Origin: Macrolepiota albuminosa
Taxonomy: Eukaryota; Basidiomycota; Agaricomycetes; Agaricales; Agaricaceae
Assembly: GCA_027475525.1 (NCBI GenBank)
Contig: JAMWFC010000011.1
Coordinates: forward strand, 125,183-189,182
DNA: 64,000 nt
Reading direction: 5' to 3'
Positions 23,801 through 36,625 of the stretch are shown in pieces. The notes beneath the pieces were generated by a model. It saw nothing but the letters and a program-made list of their open reading frames with translations. It did not search any database and was not told where the DNA came from. The position numbers and the translations under genes are program-made. The first letter of the stretch is position 1. Every line of letters starts with the position of its first letter.

Positions 23801-25506
23801 TCCGTCCGTCCGTCGTTCGAAGTGATTGTCAGAGACGTCAAGGCACTCCGCCAGGCGTTTTCCAGTGACACCTCAACTCCATTTGTAGAGGAACCTCCCT
23901 TGCCGTTGCCGTCGTCGCCGATCACAATCGATAGGACTCGACACGGTTGGGACTGGGAGTGGGACCATCTAAAGTCCAGGCCTTCCCCTGATATGCGGCC
24001 TCTCCCTTTACCTCACGGTACTCCGCGTATGTTCTCCCGCCTTTTTTTCTGACTTTTTTCGGTGCTGACGAGATTTGGATTTTCAAGCTACGACGGATAG
24101 TGCATTGATGGGCTACGGTGCTTTGTCTGATTCCTCCAACGCTACCTTTGTCACGGCCGAGGAAAGTCTATCGTCGTCACCGTCCAAGGCAGGGTACAAC
24201 GTGTACCACTCCCATCGCGAGGATTTTGTGCCGTCAAGCCGCGTTCGCATGCCCGAGCCTGTGGTATACACTCCCTCCCCCTCCAGCCCCTCGGAGTCCT
24301 CGTTTTCTCTCGCCTCGTCGCTGTTCACGGATACACCCTCCAGCACCTCGCTCGAACAACTAGGGCTGACGACGCCCGGACGCCCGGTGTCGGAGGTCGA
24401 GGGGTACGATAGCCCCGCGCCGCAGGACGAGAGGATCAAGTTGATGAGGGACGAAAGGAGGTACCGGTTGTTGTTGAGCCATCAGTTCCATCCTTCCTGT
24501 AAGCAGGCTCCGCACCTCTTTCTCTCTTTCTCTTTCGGGCGCTTACTTGACTTGTCTTTTCGACAGTGACACTTCCACTTTGGGAGCCATCGGAGGTCAG
24601 GCTGGGTGCCGTAGGGTATCTGCTCAAACCAGAGGGCAAATTCGTCACGCTGTTTAATTCTTTCGCGCCTGAGAAGAGTCGGGAGAGCGCAGTGCGTGGA
24701 TTGCCGTCGCTTTATGGGTATGGCAAGGTGTCGGCTGGGAGCCAGCGCCAGGATAGGCGCAACGTGGCGCAAAGAGGATACGATGCGTTCGTTGGGTTGC
24801 TTACGTCCAGAGGCAAGAGCGGCGCAGTTTCTTCGTGAGTCATCGTTTTTTCCACGGGGGGTTTTTTCCCCATTTGATTTGTGTTCATGGATGTTAGGCA
24901 AAGTATCGCCCGTAGGTATTCGTTCCCGCTTCGCGCTGGACACAAGACGGCGCATATGTTTACGGAATCGACGATGTATCGGTATATCGAACGTCTGGAG
25001 GTCCCGAAGAGGTGGTTCAACGCCAACGTTGATGCGATCATGCAGATTTATGGGCCTATGCATCATATCCAGAAGGAAGATATCTTTTTGGGTACGTCCT
25101 TTTTCTTTTTCTTTTTGGCCTCGATGACTCATGGTTTCCCCCCTCTTTCTGTAGTCATCGGTACTCTTGAGGCTCAAGAGTACGCGCTGTTCGTGAGCCA
25201 CAATCATCCCGATGGACAGGTACGACTGTTCTTTCCCTTTCTTTTCCTTTCGGTTTCTCAGTCTCTCTGACTTTTCATCAGGCCCATTTCAACGTATTTT
25301 CATCACTCAGGAACGCCCAACCATGGGGAACGTTCACCACCGACACGGCGGTCCCACCTGAGATGGGCGGCCCCTCGTATGACGAACCAATACCAGGCCA
25401 CGCCATCTCCTCGAACAAAGTATCCAGGGTTGGTATCGACTGGGAAACCGTCCTCGTTGCTAGGCTCCGTTTCAAGCCGGACGCGTCGGAACCGACATCA
25501 TTATGA
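20809..25506 (+). CDS. TKL-type protein kinase with N-terminal helical domain and conserved C-terminal domain
   Basis: Eleven exons give an uninterrupted 1370-residue product: 20809-21360, 21415-21576, 21627-21757, 21816-23434, 23489-23659, 23712-24026, 24088-24498, 24567-24834, 24898-25091, 25155-25219 and 25282-25506. All introns are GT-AG, 50-68 nt, and every junction keeps frame. Layout: Ser/Pro-rich residues 1-184; a helical segment ~185-340 (LLELAPVPGLAPAARVLLEI, then RCADILLSVREE); a low-complexity linker; a kinase ~627-930; a linker; and a C-terminal domain ~1120-1345 found in related mushroom proteins. The kinase keeps the Gly loop GVGFFSDVY, VAIK Lys658, HGDLKAANV with Asp784, DFG Asp802 and APE, so it should be catalytically competent; HGD replaces HRD. 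The helical segment resembles the four-helix part of fungal MLKL-like proteins; that comparison is from memory. The substrate is unknown. The ATG at 20809 is the first in frame after the TATA box. Confidence 0.9.
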
Positions 25507-26050
25507 GCTGGAGATACCCACCCCCTTCTCTATCATCACCTTCTTCTTTTCTTTTTGCATAGTGACTCGTTTAGTACCCCCTCTTGTGTAGTACCCCCTC
25601 TCGTGTATCCTTTTTCTTTGCATTCATCGTTATCCATACGTGTACACTTCTCCATATTCCCCTTTGATATACCAACCACATCACATCACATCACATCATC
25701 ACAGCACAGCACATTACTTTACATATCTACATTGTATCGCATATTCTACAAGACAGTGCAACTCTTTATTATACCTTTTCATACGGGTGATCACTGTGTG
25801 TGTGCTTGAACCACATGTCTTGTGGAGATTAATGACTTGTCTATGAACCTTTTAAGCATATTTGTTAGACACAGAAAGACTATGTACATCAATACTGGTA
25901 TATGCGTAGTGTGATATAAGTATGCTCACCTCAGGCGGTATGTCTACGACTGAGATGTTCCTATCTCCGAATCCGACATAAACCAGGCCCCGGGAAGCTC
26001 CCGATCCGGAAATTTCCCACATCTCAGCCTCAAATCCGCAATAACGGACA
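25507..26050. other. Kinase 3' flank, intergenic
   Basis: Pyrimidine- and AT-rich 3' flank with no further gene recognised. Confidence 0.5.
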
Positions 26051-26181
26051 ATCCATGCAAAACATATGTCTTAAAAAGGAAATTCTCTTTTTTTCCTTTT
26101 TTTTCTGTTTGTGCGACATTGGCACCAATATCACGCAACTGAGCTATAGTTAGCATATCTCTAATTACTAGATAGCTTACC
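26051..26181. repeat. Direct repeat copy 1 (131 bp)
   Basis: It begins ATCCATGCAAAACATATG and ends GATAGCTTACCA. It is nearly identical to 26789-26919 with three visible substitutions. The flanks of the two copies differ. Confidence 0.85.
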
Positions 26182-26788
26182 AAGAGGCGAAAAAGCGACT
26201 ACTAGCTTATTTAATAATACAGGGTGAGGAGGGAGGGTTGACGAAAATTATGAGTAAAATACACTAAATAATACTGGTGTGAAGAAGTGAGCGAGGGGCC
26301 AAGACGCGACCTTCCCATCACGAACTTACTTTAGATATTTCGCTAGTAGACAGCGCAATACAAGCGACTTTTTGAGAGAGCGAAATATCTATGGTGAGAG
26401 GTGAGCCCAGCTCACCGGTGGCCACGCAGGGGGAGTCTCACCGATGATTTATGGAGCAAGCGAGAAATAAATGGAGGGACAATAAATAAAAGATAAACTG
26501 TGAAAAGACGGGGATCTCGGTGAGAATAAAGCAATGTGAGAGAGCGCGGCGGTGCTCACCTGGGCAGCAGCAGGGGAAGGAGGTGGACGGAAGGTAAGGA
26601 CTGCCCAAGATGTCTGAGACCGCATGCCATGCTGACCACGCTACGGCATCTGCCAGAACCGTGGCACCGTGCCGTGATCGGCATACGAGCTGGGGAGAGG
26701 GAAAGGTGCGGGTGTGACCGGAAGGACTCCTGAGCATGCAGAGGCCTCCGAAAACGCTCACCACCTTCGGCGCTCGCCTTTACGCCGA
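26182..26788. other. 607-bp segment between direct repeats
   Basis: No coding region recognised. It could be the body of a small non-autonomous element bounded by the 131-bp repeats, but the repeats lack TG...CA ends, so an LTR interpretation is weak. Confidence 0.3.
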
Positions 26789-26919
26789 TCCATGCAAAAC
26801 ATATGTCTTAAAAAGGAAATTCTCTTTTTTTCCTTTTTTTTCTGTTTGCGCGACATTGGCACCAATATCAGGCAACTGAGCTATAGCTAGCATATCTCTA
26901 ATTACTAGATAGCTTACCA
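26789..26919. repeat. Direct repeat copy 2 (131 bp)
   Basis: Second copy of the 26051-26181 sequence, same orientation. Confidence 0.85.
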
Positions 26920-29425
26920 CCTGGAATGCAAATCTTCAGAACAAGTGCCTTGGCAAGAATGGGCTTCAGTTTTGTGCAATGCAAAACATTCCATTGTGAT
27001 GCTGCAAGAGGTGTCAGCAATTTGCGAAGAACATGATTACTGACAAGGGCATGAAGTCCAAGGTTAAAGATGATGTTTTCAATGGGGGCATGTGTATAGA
27101 GATGGAACTTCTTTCCATTGATGCTACATGTGAACTTGGGCCCGGTGGTGTCTGTATCCTCATCACTTTCTTCATCAGAATTGGTGGATCCAGCATCCTG
27201 AAAAAACATGTAAGCTGGTAAATATTAGTGAAAGGATGATTATTATGTCACACCACCCTGAGAGGAAGATAGACATGAAGTGACAATCAGGAAATTACTG
27301 AGGTGAGGATTATTGAGGCAACAATGCAATTTTTTGTGCTATTACACATGTAACAAGTCAATACCTACATTGAGACCCTGTCATACACCTCAATCAAGGG
27401 ACTCAGATTGCCTTGAATGCTCAGAATTTTGTATTCATAATCTCAAAAATATCATCTGGCTGAGCCTCAAATCTACAATATTATGGACAAAGTTTGCATG
27501 ATCAGAGGCCTCAAATCCACAAAATTGGGACTTACATTTGGTCAAAATTTCCCCTCAAATCTGCTATTTCATGGACAAGGTTTCTCAGGAGCTTCCTAGG
27601 GCCTCATAAACTTTTCTATAGGCCAACTGGACAGTTCCATTATTTCCTAATCTGTATTTCCATCTGCAGCAGTGCTGAGTCACACAGTGAGTGCACCCCA
27701 CCAGCATCACTCTTTGCATAGATGCAGTGCAATGCAGAACTTATGATGCTATGGCCTCATGAGCGGCTTTGTGAACAGATCCATGAGAATGTCAGTACTT
27801 GGAATGTGGCTATATAATGGTGAACGTGTCTGATGTAGTGATGGCTTTGGTGCTCCTGACTGGACAAATCAATTTTATGCACTTCGACATATACTTTGAT
27901 TCCATTTTTTTTTACATTTGCCATTCACATTCAACATTACATAACACTGCTGGCACCCAATTGTGTTTCCTTGGAAAAAAGTGAAAAGGAAACCTGTTAT
28001 GCCATTTCCAATGTATCAATTTCTGATGGAAAAAGTCTTTAGACAAAGGAAATTTGCCTTTTTCTATCGTAAAAATGTAGCTAAGAAACAGGCAACAGGT
28101 TTCTTTGACCCTGTTTTCATCAGAAACAGATTCTGGCCTCAGTAGTGTAAGTTATTCACATTTGACATTATATAATATACCCAAATTTAGATGATATGTC
28201 ACATGTTGATTATTATATATCATATTGGTGCACATATCTTCTGTTTGTTCCCTTCCACTATGATCTCTCTTTCATCTATTTAATTAGTGGAAGATTCTGC
28301 TTTATTCATATATTTCAAGGTATCTCTAGTGATTCTAGTGTCTGATTTAGTATCTGATCTGTGATAACTAAGAATTGATCATGTTTATTGCACCTTTCAA
28401 ATTGCTGAAAGACAATTCGATCATCCACATTTAAGAGCTGTTTTCTTAGAATGGCATGCCAAGGAAATGAACTCTCTAAGGATATTCTCTAAATACTTTC
28501 CAACTCTTGTGCAGAAGTTACAAGATAAGCTTCTTGAAGCTGCTTAGTGGGTGTATAGATTTTTAATATTGTAAATTTTAAATTCTTACTGAGTTTGTTA
28601 GTAATCTATCTTGCCTCAATGGGCTAAACTTAGTTGTGGCTTGATTTGTCAGAGACAGAGGCAACATTCCTCTTTATTCATGTTCTTTGGTATCAAAGTT
28701 GCAATCAGCCTGATGTTGCTATTGATATTCTGCATACTGAGCAAGAACTTCATTTTAATAAAGCAAGTCTAGATATTACTACCTGATCATTATTACTAAA
28801 TTTAATGTTTAGCCACCTTCTAAAAACAATATGATGGTTTCAGATATTGATTCTGATGATTCTGATGAAGATTTATCTCATTTTGAAGTTGGACATGCTT
28901 TATCATCTGCTTTATCACCTGATTTATGTCCTTCATTTTCATTAAGAACACATACTGCTTGGAATTTATTTTATATTACACATCTTCAACAACAAATGCA
29001 GCTTTGTATGGAAATGGCACAGGATGTCAAAGAGTTTTTTGTCTAAATATTCCTGAATCTCAAGTAAGTAATTTTTCAATAACTTTATTTTAGTTTTAAT
29101 AGTTGGAGGCAGTATTTTAACAGTTCTGTTCATGCTGTGGAGGCTTTACACAAAATGAGAGCAATATCATCTGCAATCTGGCAATCTGCTTATTGGAAAA
29201 CTTGTTTTCTCTAATCTGTGCACCTGATACTACATTTGAACACTCTTGATGATTGCATTATTCCTAATCAATCCAGGCCATCCTCCATTTTTTTCTTGGT
29301 AAATCTAGCCAATTTCAATGATGCTTAGATTACTTGGTTATTGCCAAGTCTTATAAAACAAAATATATTTGTAAGTTGACTTATTTATGTGGCTTGAATA
29401 TATCTAAATACAAGTCCAACATGCA
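26920..29425. other. AT-rich relic region left of the LINE
   Basis: Low GC, many stops. Two short open stretches are visible: minus strand 27209-26898, with an acidic Asp/Glu/Ser start, and plus strand 28831-29046, starting with DSDDSDED. Neither shows a domain I can name. Because the LINE target duplication splits otherwise similar AT-rich DNA, this region and 37246-39239 were probably contiguous before the LINE inserted. Confidence 0.4.
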
Positions 29426-29441
29426 TCCATGACTAGCTCTC
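29426..29441. repeat. LINE target-site duplication (3' side)
   Basis: TCCATGACTAGCTCTC, 16 bp, is repeated exactly at 37230-37245. Confidence 0.92.
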
Positions 29442-29609
29442 TTTTTTTTTTTTTTTTTTCGTGGTACCACTATTGGTTTCCAGATAGTTCACAAGTGTCA
29501 ACCTCTGTTACCAGGGGTATAATAATTCCATGTTGTCCGTTTGTCAGGAGCCACACCGTAGGAAATGCCTTTACGCACTGAGTGTGGGGCTCGGGCCCAT
29601 ATCCGGGCA

Positions 29610-32600
29610 CTATCCAATACCCACTAAAACCTCGGTTGCTACTCTCCATGACTTGGATGGGCTGGCGGTACTAGGCAGTATGTGCTTCCATGTATCTCTT
29701 ACGATCTTGGGGTCCAGCGTCTTTTTCCCGAGACGCTTACCATCGGTGGCCATGCAGTCGAGTTTCAGCCTTCTGGCTATTGCCGCCTTTATTTTATTTG
29801 TGATCTTGGCTGCGCTTGGAGCTTCTTCGTCCTCCGAGTTAAGTTCTATTCTCCATTTGCAGCGGGCCTTCCAAATAATATACATCGTTTCTGAGACGAC
29901 AATCGTTGAGAACCTCTTCGCTCCGCTCTTCCCCCACCCTGGGGTTATGTCCCTTTTTGTCATCACACAGCCTAGCTGTTCTCCTAGGGAGGGCTTTTCA
30001 AATTCTATTCCTCAGGCCTTGTGGAGTAGTGCCGCCATTTTCCAGGCGTGGCTTTGCCCGGAGTGGGTGCATTCCGTGAATATGTGCTCAATCGTTTCGA
30101 CTGTTCGACATTGAGGGCATATAGCTCTCATCTCGTAGTTCGGTATATTTTGCCAGAATTTGCCGACTTTATATGTGTTATGCATTAGTTTCCATAGGAA
30201 AGCTCTAATCTCTCTTGACACTGTTTTCTCCTTGAGCAACAGCCATATTCGTTCGTCGCTTGGTGCGTCACCTGTCAGTGCGTGTATTGCCCAGCGGGTC
30301 ATGTCCAGGTGGATCGTTGTGCCTCTTCTATATGGTGTAACGGCGTTCTCCACAAGACCTCTGTAGGCCATGGACTGGGTTAGGGCTGCTAGTTTGGCGC
30401 CTGGGACATTATACTCTTCAGGTATTGTTAGGTCGATCTCGTTTTCAGCAGTTTTATTTACTCCTTCATTCGCTAGTCTGTCCGCACCTTCATTTCCTAA
30501 TATGCCAGCGTGCCCTTTAACTTTTTCCAGCAGAGTCGTTCCCTGCCTTTGCCTTAGGTTTGCTACCAGGGCCTTTAGGATCGACTTGTTCGCGGTGCCA
30601 ATCCACCCTTCGCCTTCTCTCTTCGACAGGTTCTTAGTGATGGTGTCCAGTATTATCTGTGAGTCGCTTTTTATGTGCAGAATGCAGTCGCTAAGTGTCT
30701 TCTGGACTGCTACTAGTATAGCTACTGCTTCTCCCATGTTATTGGACTGCGGGATATCACTAGGGAGTCTTATAGCAAGGTTTCTCTGATCGTCCTGGCC
30801 GAACCAGATTCCTGCTCCTGCCCTTGCTTCCACCGAGCCGTTTTTTATGCAGGACCCATTGGTATATACAGTTATCTTGTTTGGTGGAGACGCCCCAGAT
30901 CTGCTGTAGTTTTTGTGGCCTGCGTCTTGGCTAGCGTATTGGTTTGTGAAAATCCTGAAGCCTTCCCCGAGGCTATCTCTCGTTGAGATTTCGGGGTCGA
31001 ATATCTGTGTCTCCTCTATTCGGGACATCTCTAGTTCTCTCTCTGTAAGTGCCCTGTTTTGCTGTTCTGACCTCGGATTCCATTTCTCATTCAGCTTGCT
31101 TAGGAGTTCCTCTGCAAACTGAGCGCATTTATGTGGGTTCGTGCACCCTTTTTGTCTAAGACCTTTACATGTATCACACGCACAGTTCTTACGTGGTTTA
31201 TGGTTAGGATTCATTTCGATGTTCAGCATTTCAGCTACATGGAGCATATCTCCCACAGTACTGACATTGTGCGCCTTCTGTAGGCACTTTGCCCGTTCCG
31301 AGTTCCATTTTATTTTTTCGCTTTGTAGCCCGACATGGAACCATATTGGTAGTTGCTTTTTCAGTTCTTCGTCTAGTTCTAGCGAGTGAAAGGCAATCTT
31401 GTGCTTTTTGGCGGATCGTAACATTCTTTGCAGGGAGGGGGGGAGCCCTCCTTCCTTGTCCCTGGTGTCGGTGGTCAGGGATTGGAGGAAAGTGTTGCAG
31501 AAGGATATGTCGTCTGTCATGTTTGATTTTTTGGTAACTTTGTTGCTCACTATCGCGTCTGCTACCTTCGCCCAGCCCGGTCTGTCTTTATCCATTTTAA
31601 GGTATCTCTTTATCTTCATTATCTTAATCGCCTCGTTACGCATATTGAGATTTAGGACACCCTTCCCTCCTCTTTCCGGGGGGAGGAGGAGGGTTGTCAT
31701 CCCTATTGTTGGGTGAGACCCCTCGCCCCAAATGAGTTCTTGTATCAACTTGTTTAGTCTATATTCCACTTGCTTAGGCATTCCTTGGACGTGAGTGCGG
31801 AATTGTGTTCTTCTGCCGACCACCATTCCCACTATGAGCCACTTGCCGTCTATTGTGGGTCTTCCTTTCCCCCATCTATGGAGATCTTCGGCGACTTTTT
31901 CGATCGTGGGGGTCCATACACTTATATCGTCTATTCCATTTCCGACAAAGGCTCCTAGGAGCCTTGTCGCTTCCCCGTCTTTCAGTATTTTTATATTATC
32001 AGGAATTATTTCATTCTGTCTGAGTGTACTTCTTGACGTATAAAGGTGTTTTCGGAAGCCTTCCGAACCTACAGGTACCATAACAGTCTTTGGGATATTA
32101 AACTTGGCACCCGAGACTCTACACCATTTCTTCAGTATTCTTTGGAGGGATTTAAATGAGTCGTTCTCAGATAGGTAGACTGTAGTATCGTCGGCAAACA
32201 TTGTTTCAATCAGTCTCTCTCTTGTCTTCCCTAGTTCTAGGCCCTTTAGTTTGGAGACTCTTAGCATCTGGGCTAGAGATTCTATCGCAATATTGAATAG
32301 CAGGCAGGAGAGGGGGTCTCCCTGCCATACTCCTCTGGTGACTTTGAAGGGTGTACTTTTTTCCCCGTTTAGGATAACCGTTGTTTTGGCCTTGGCATAA
32401 AGGGCTTTCACTGTGTCTATGAAAGAGGTAGGGAATTTAAATTTCCTTAGGGATGCCCATATAAATGGGTGTAGTATTTTGTCGTAGGCCTTCTCCTGGT
32501 CTAAACAAATAATCATTCCATTTGTCTGCGACATGTTACACCACTCGATCATTGTGTGCACAAGTTCGGTCTGGTCCTCTATTCGTCTACCTTTCATGAA

Positions 32601-34606
32601 GCCAGCCTGCGCTGTGTGTATGATGTGGGAGGACACTTCTCCCAGTCTGTTAGCTAACACTTTGGTCATAATTTTATAGTTGGTATTTAATACCGTAATT
32701 GGGCGGTAATTGCCTATCTCTGTTCTATCTCCCTTTTTATAAATGGGGCATAACCATCCTTCAGCAAAATCCGTATCCTTTAACATTCCATAGGATCTAA
32801 TGTCATTAAAGACAGTTGTAAAGGCCTTTGATATGTTGAATCCGCCGTTCCCATCTTTAAGTGCATCCTCATATCTATGTAGTAGTTCCTTCCACACTTC
32901 ATGGAGTATTCCATCTAAGCCCGCTGCTTTACCATTCTTCATGGTCTTAATGGCTTCACAGACTTCAGATTCCCCTATAGGGTCGTCCATGAGACTTACT
33001 TGTGCATCTGTCAGTGTTCTGTCTAGACATCTTAAGACTTTCTTTGTCCGTCTTTCCTGTCTACTATTATTATCAGAGCAGTCCTGTAGTTGTAATTTTT
33101 CGTGGTAGTCCCTAGCCATTTTCGACATTTTTGTAGCGTTCCTTTCTAGGTCGTTTATTCCGGAGCCTGCAGGTTTCAGGGCAGCTATAGCATCTCTTGG
33201 CTTCCTAGGTTTGTTCATGTTGATCCATGGTTTCGTTAGTGTCTTGCCATGGATGAAGAAGTTCGTTGCCATGGTGTCCCTCGCTCTCGCAAAGCGCCTC
33301 ACTTCTATCTCCTTTATCTTTTCATCTAGTATCCCAGCTTGGGTTTTCTTAAGATTTTCCTCGATGTCCGGTGAATTCAAAGTATTGAGTAAGTCTTTTT
33401 TTAAGGTCACGATCTCTTTCATAATGTTTGGCTTGAGTTTTTTAGAGTATTCTCTGATCTCTTTCATGATGTCTATCTTGAATCCCCGATGGATTGTTTG
33501 TGGGTTAATTATCTTGGATCGCATACCGCCTAGGTTAGTGAGGTCGTTCTCATATGTGATTCCCCTTTCAATCAGCCTATTTATTAGGGGGGTTTCGTTT
33601 ACCAGGTCTGCCGGCATAGCATAGCGCCCCGCTCCCGTGCGTGGTTGTCTGGGGTTTATTATATTAGCAGTGACCATCAGGTGGTCTGAGTTTATCCCGG
33701 TGCATTCTATTGTCCAGTTCCAGCTGAATCTTAGTAGACTTTCTTTTATATAGATGCGGTCTATTTGGGATTGAATTGGTCTGTTGGGCATATAGAAGGT
33801 AAAGTCGACGGTATCGGGGTTTTGTCTTCTCCAGCTGTCAGCTAACCGCAGGGAGGATTTTAGTTCCGTCAGTTTTCCGGTTGCCTGACTAGAGTCGTTG
33901 TGTGCTGGCATCCGATCTATTGCCTCTTCTACACTCCCAGCATAACTTCCGGTTTGGGCCTGTTCCTGTTCGTTGCCCAGTGTTGTCTTATCGAATCCCA
34001 GAAGATCGCAATCTGTCTTGGGTCGTTTGGTGCATAGATGTTCAGACAATGTAGGAGTTTATTGTCGAACCAAGGGATTTGCAGGATCAGTGCTCTACCT
34101 GGTATAATAGTCTTAGTTTTTGTTTCTTTCCAATTCATTGTGCTTTTGTTAATTATGAAGGCGACTCCCATGGCGTTCGGCCTGTCTGATTCTATGCTGC
34201 TTTCTATCAGGATCTGTCTACAGAAGAGATCGTTTAATTCTCTTCTCGTTTTGTCGTCAAGATGGGTTTCCTGAATGGCTAGGATATCTATCCTTTTCTC
34301 TCTCACTAGCTGACACATCTGCAGCCATTTCTGTTTTGTCAGGTTGGATCCTCCCCCTTTTATGTTTAGGGAGGCGATTTTTATGCCCCCCCTCCTCTTC
34401 TTACCGTGCTTATCGGTGGGGACGTCGTTTTGTTCCAGTGATGCTGTCTCACTCTCTATATCGTATTCAGGGGTGCCACGTTCTTCCTCTTCTGTGTAGA
34501 GGTCTTGGTTTATATGGTCTCCTTCACCAAAGGTGTCGTCTAATGGTATGTCTGTCGGATTACTTTCATGGGCTTCCACTTCTGGGGGCCAAGGCTCCCA
34601 TTCCAT
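29610..34606 (-). pseudogene. LINE ORF2: endonuclease, reverse transcriptase, RNase H (inactivated)
   Basis: It starts with an ATG at 34606. The apurinic-type endonuclease (IKIASLNIKGGG, AIQETHLDD, LNIYAPNDPRQ) runs from ~34390 to 33680. RT carries the FADDTTVYLS box at ~32200-32170. RNase H (~30880-30450) contains NNMGEAVAIL, IKSDSQIIL and GILGNEGADRLAN. A CPQC...HIFTEC zinc-finger tail lies at ~30110. Three lesions: near 33930-33940 a ~10-nt deletion removes the endonuclease GDFN motif and shifts frame; at 30858-30860 the first RNase H Asp is Asn (YTNGS for YTDGS); and TGA at 30012 interrupts a frame that otherwise runs to 29610. RT itself looks intact. ORF2 normally nicks target DNA and primes reverse transcription on it. 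Confidence 0.92.
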
Positions 34607-35057
34607 GGGCTGTTCCAGTATATACGTCCTGTTGGTACCCGTTTCCTGGGTATGGTTTTGCCGCGATCCATCTCTGATCCCTCCCAGGATGTCCTCGAGG
34701 GTACAATCAATGGTGGGGTTGTTTCCCCCTCTTTCCTGGGTGGGGCAGTAGCCGTTGCCGTTTAATTCGTCCCGTGTATGTGTGTTATCTCTTATGTTGT
34801 CAGGTAGTTGGGGGTTCGGGTAGTATTCAATGTATTGTGTACATCAAATTTTAGCAGGATCGCTGCACGGCTCAACCCGTTGTAAATACGAAGCCGTCTA
34901 GACGTTGCCTAGTCTAGTTCAGGGGGTCTCACTCAGATTACCTGTTGCCCGTGGGCCCAGTAAATTCATCTAAGTGTCAGACCCAATCGTTGTAGTCAAC
35001 GAGGTATATTTGTGGTACTGGGGAAGCTTCTGTACGGCATATATTTATCTTACGGGT

Positions 35058-36625
35058 CTACTGGCGGCCACTCTGCCTAAAGGTCTGACCGAAACCCCTG
35101 CGATTAGCACCACAAAAGCCCCTCCGGGCTGGGTTCCAGTTATTTCTGTGTTCCTCCTGTTTGGGGGTTTGGCTTGATTGTGCAAACTCGGCAGTTTCTT
35201 CAGGGCGTTTTTCCGTGTCCACGTTTCCAAACCATCCGTCTAGCATCGTGAATTCGCATTGTGGTTGGTTGTGGTCGGCCCCCTTGCAATTAAAGCAGTG
35301 TAGCCTGTTCTCTTCGTCGACAAGTTTAGCGCTTCCGTAATCCATATCTATGAAGGCGATGTCGCGTAAGTGTTGGAGCAGCAGGAAGTAGCTGGGCCAG
35401 GTTATCGGAGGGGGGGATTTGAAATACATGTTTCACATGGGTCTCCTGGCACCGAACTTTAGAGTTCTGGTTGCGGTGTCCTCGCCCCTAACTAGCTTAA
35501 TAATTATGGAGTCTATCAGGTGTATTGCCGGGGTCATGTTATGTTGGGACGTGTTGTCGTCCACTATCTTTCCCTTCACAAACTCTACGATTGTCTCATT
35601 CCCCATCAGGGTTCTTCGCACAATGCGCGTCGCTTCGTCCTCTGACTCCATGATGGCATCCGTAGACTTTATACTCAGTGTGAACCCTTCAATCGTGCAG
35701 ATGAAGCGTGGGACGAGTGGGTCGTAGGGGAGGAAGAAAGCTGTGACCTCCAGGGTGGATATGATGCTATTGTTTGAGAGGATTTCCCCCGCCTCCTCTG
35801 TGATGCTGGACACTAGGAAGTGGTAAGGAGGCTTTTGTCATTCCGCTCTCCTTTTGAGCGCTATCTCTTTCTCCTGCTGGGGGGACGACAGTCTAGCTTT
35901 CTCGCTCGTCATGGCTTGGACAAGCGTCTTCAGGTTCTCCTCTGCCGATACTAAGTCGCCCTCCTTGCTTGCTTGCCAGACACGTACCCAGAGTTTAGGA
36001 GTCGGGTATGTTTCGAAATGCTCTCTCTGTAGCGGCAGGAGATTGTACCAGGGTGGGGTGGAAAGTTGTACCTCGGGGAATCTGCCTTCTGGGGTTGGGG
36101 TTCTTTTAAGGGCAGGAGATTGTACCAGGGTGGGGTGGAAAGTTGTACCTCGGGGAATCTGCCTTCTGGGGTTGGGGTTCTTTTAAGGTCTCGGGGCAGA
36201 GATGCCGCAGTCCTGGCAGGTTTTGCCTGAGCTCCTGGCACACCTTGTGGTGCTTTACTGACGGGGCGGCGCCTCTTAATCCATGGGGGGTCTATTCTCG
36301 CTTCTCCGTCTCCCAGTGGGGGGGGAGGGGAAGCAGCTGTCAGAGGGGGGAAATCTAAGGTCGGTTCCACCATAGTGGTGTCGCCGTCAGACATTATTGT
36401 CGCGTTTCCTGAGATATCGAGGTCTGCAAAGTTTGGGGGGGCAGTCGTTTGCATGGGGCTTTGTGTCTGAGATATAGTAGGGCTTTCGGGATCGGATAGC
36501 TCCATATCGGCTGCGTCCAGCATATTTGCCAGGTGTCGTCTCTTCTTGTCGTGAGGCTTCACTCCTGCCTGTTTTTCTGGGCTGGCTACTTGCGGGCGCT
36601 TCCTCAGGTCATCAGGAGGGGGCAT
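35058..36625 (-). pseudogene. LINE ORF1 (RNA-binding, CCHC zinc knuckle), broken
   Basis: It begins at an ATG (36625) with a Lys/Arg- and Pro-rich N-terminus and ends with a zinc knuckle (CFNCKGADHNQPQC, CX2CX4HX4C, ~35310-35268). Two in-frame TGA codons interrupt it (near 35840 and at 35433-35435), both plausible C-to-T changes. A 77-bp exact duplication (36034-36187) shifts frame; the distance from 36625 to the next open segment at 35813 is divisible by three only after subtracting 77 (812 - 77 = 735). So the natural copy probably has one frame with two stops. ORF1 proteins coat the element RNA. Confidence 0.85.
36034..36187. repeat. Exact 2 x 77 bp tandem duplication in LINE ORF1
   Basis: 36034-36110 and 36111-36187 are identical (begin GGCAGGAGATTGTACC). 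Removing one copy restores the ORF1 frame. Probable assembly artefact. Confidence 0.95.

Noticed and set aside
21831..24439. Several long minus-strand open frames opposite the kinase gene
   Set aside because: They are GC-rich shadows of the kinase exons without recognisable domains or splice structure.
26898..27209. 103-codon minus-strand open frame with acidic start
   Set aside because: It runs into the 131-bp repeat at its end and no domain or homologous copy is visible. Not enough support for a gene.
29442..29459. Poly-T run as a possible assembly gap or terminator
   Set aside because: It sits exactly between the target duplication and the LINE 3' end, so it is the LINE poly-A tail.
30160..34677. 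Many plus-strand open frames opposite LINE ORF2
   Set aside because: Hydrophobic, Ser-rich translations of the complementary strand of a coding sequence; no independent support.
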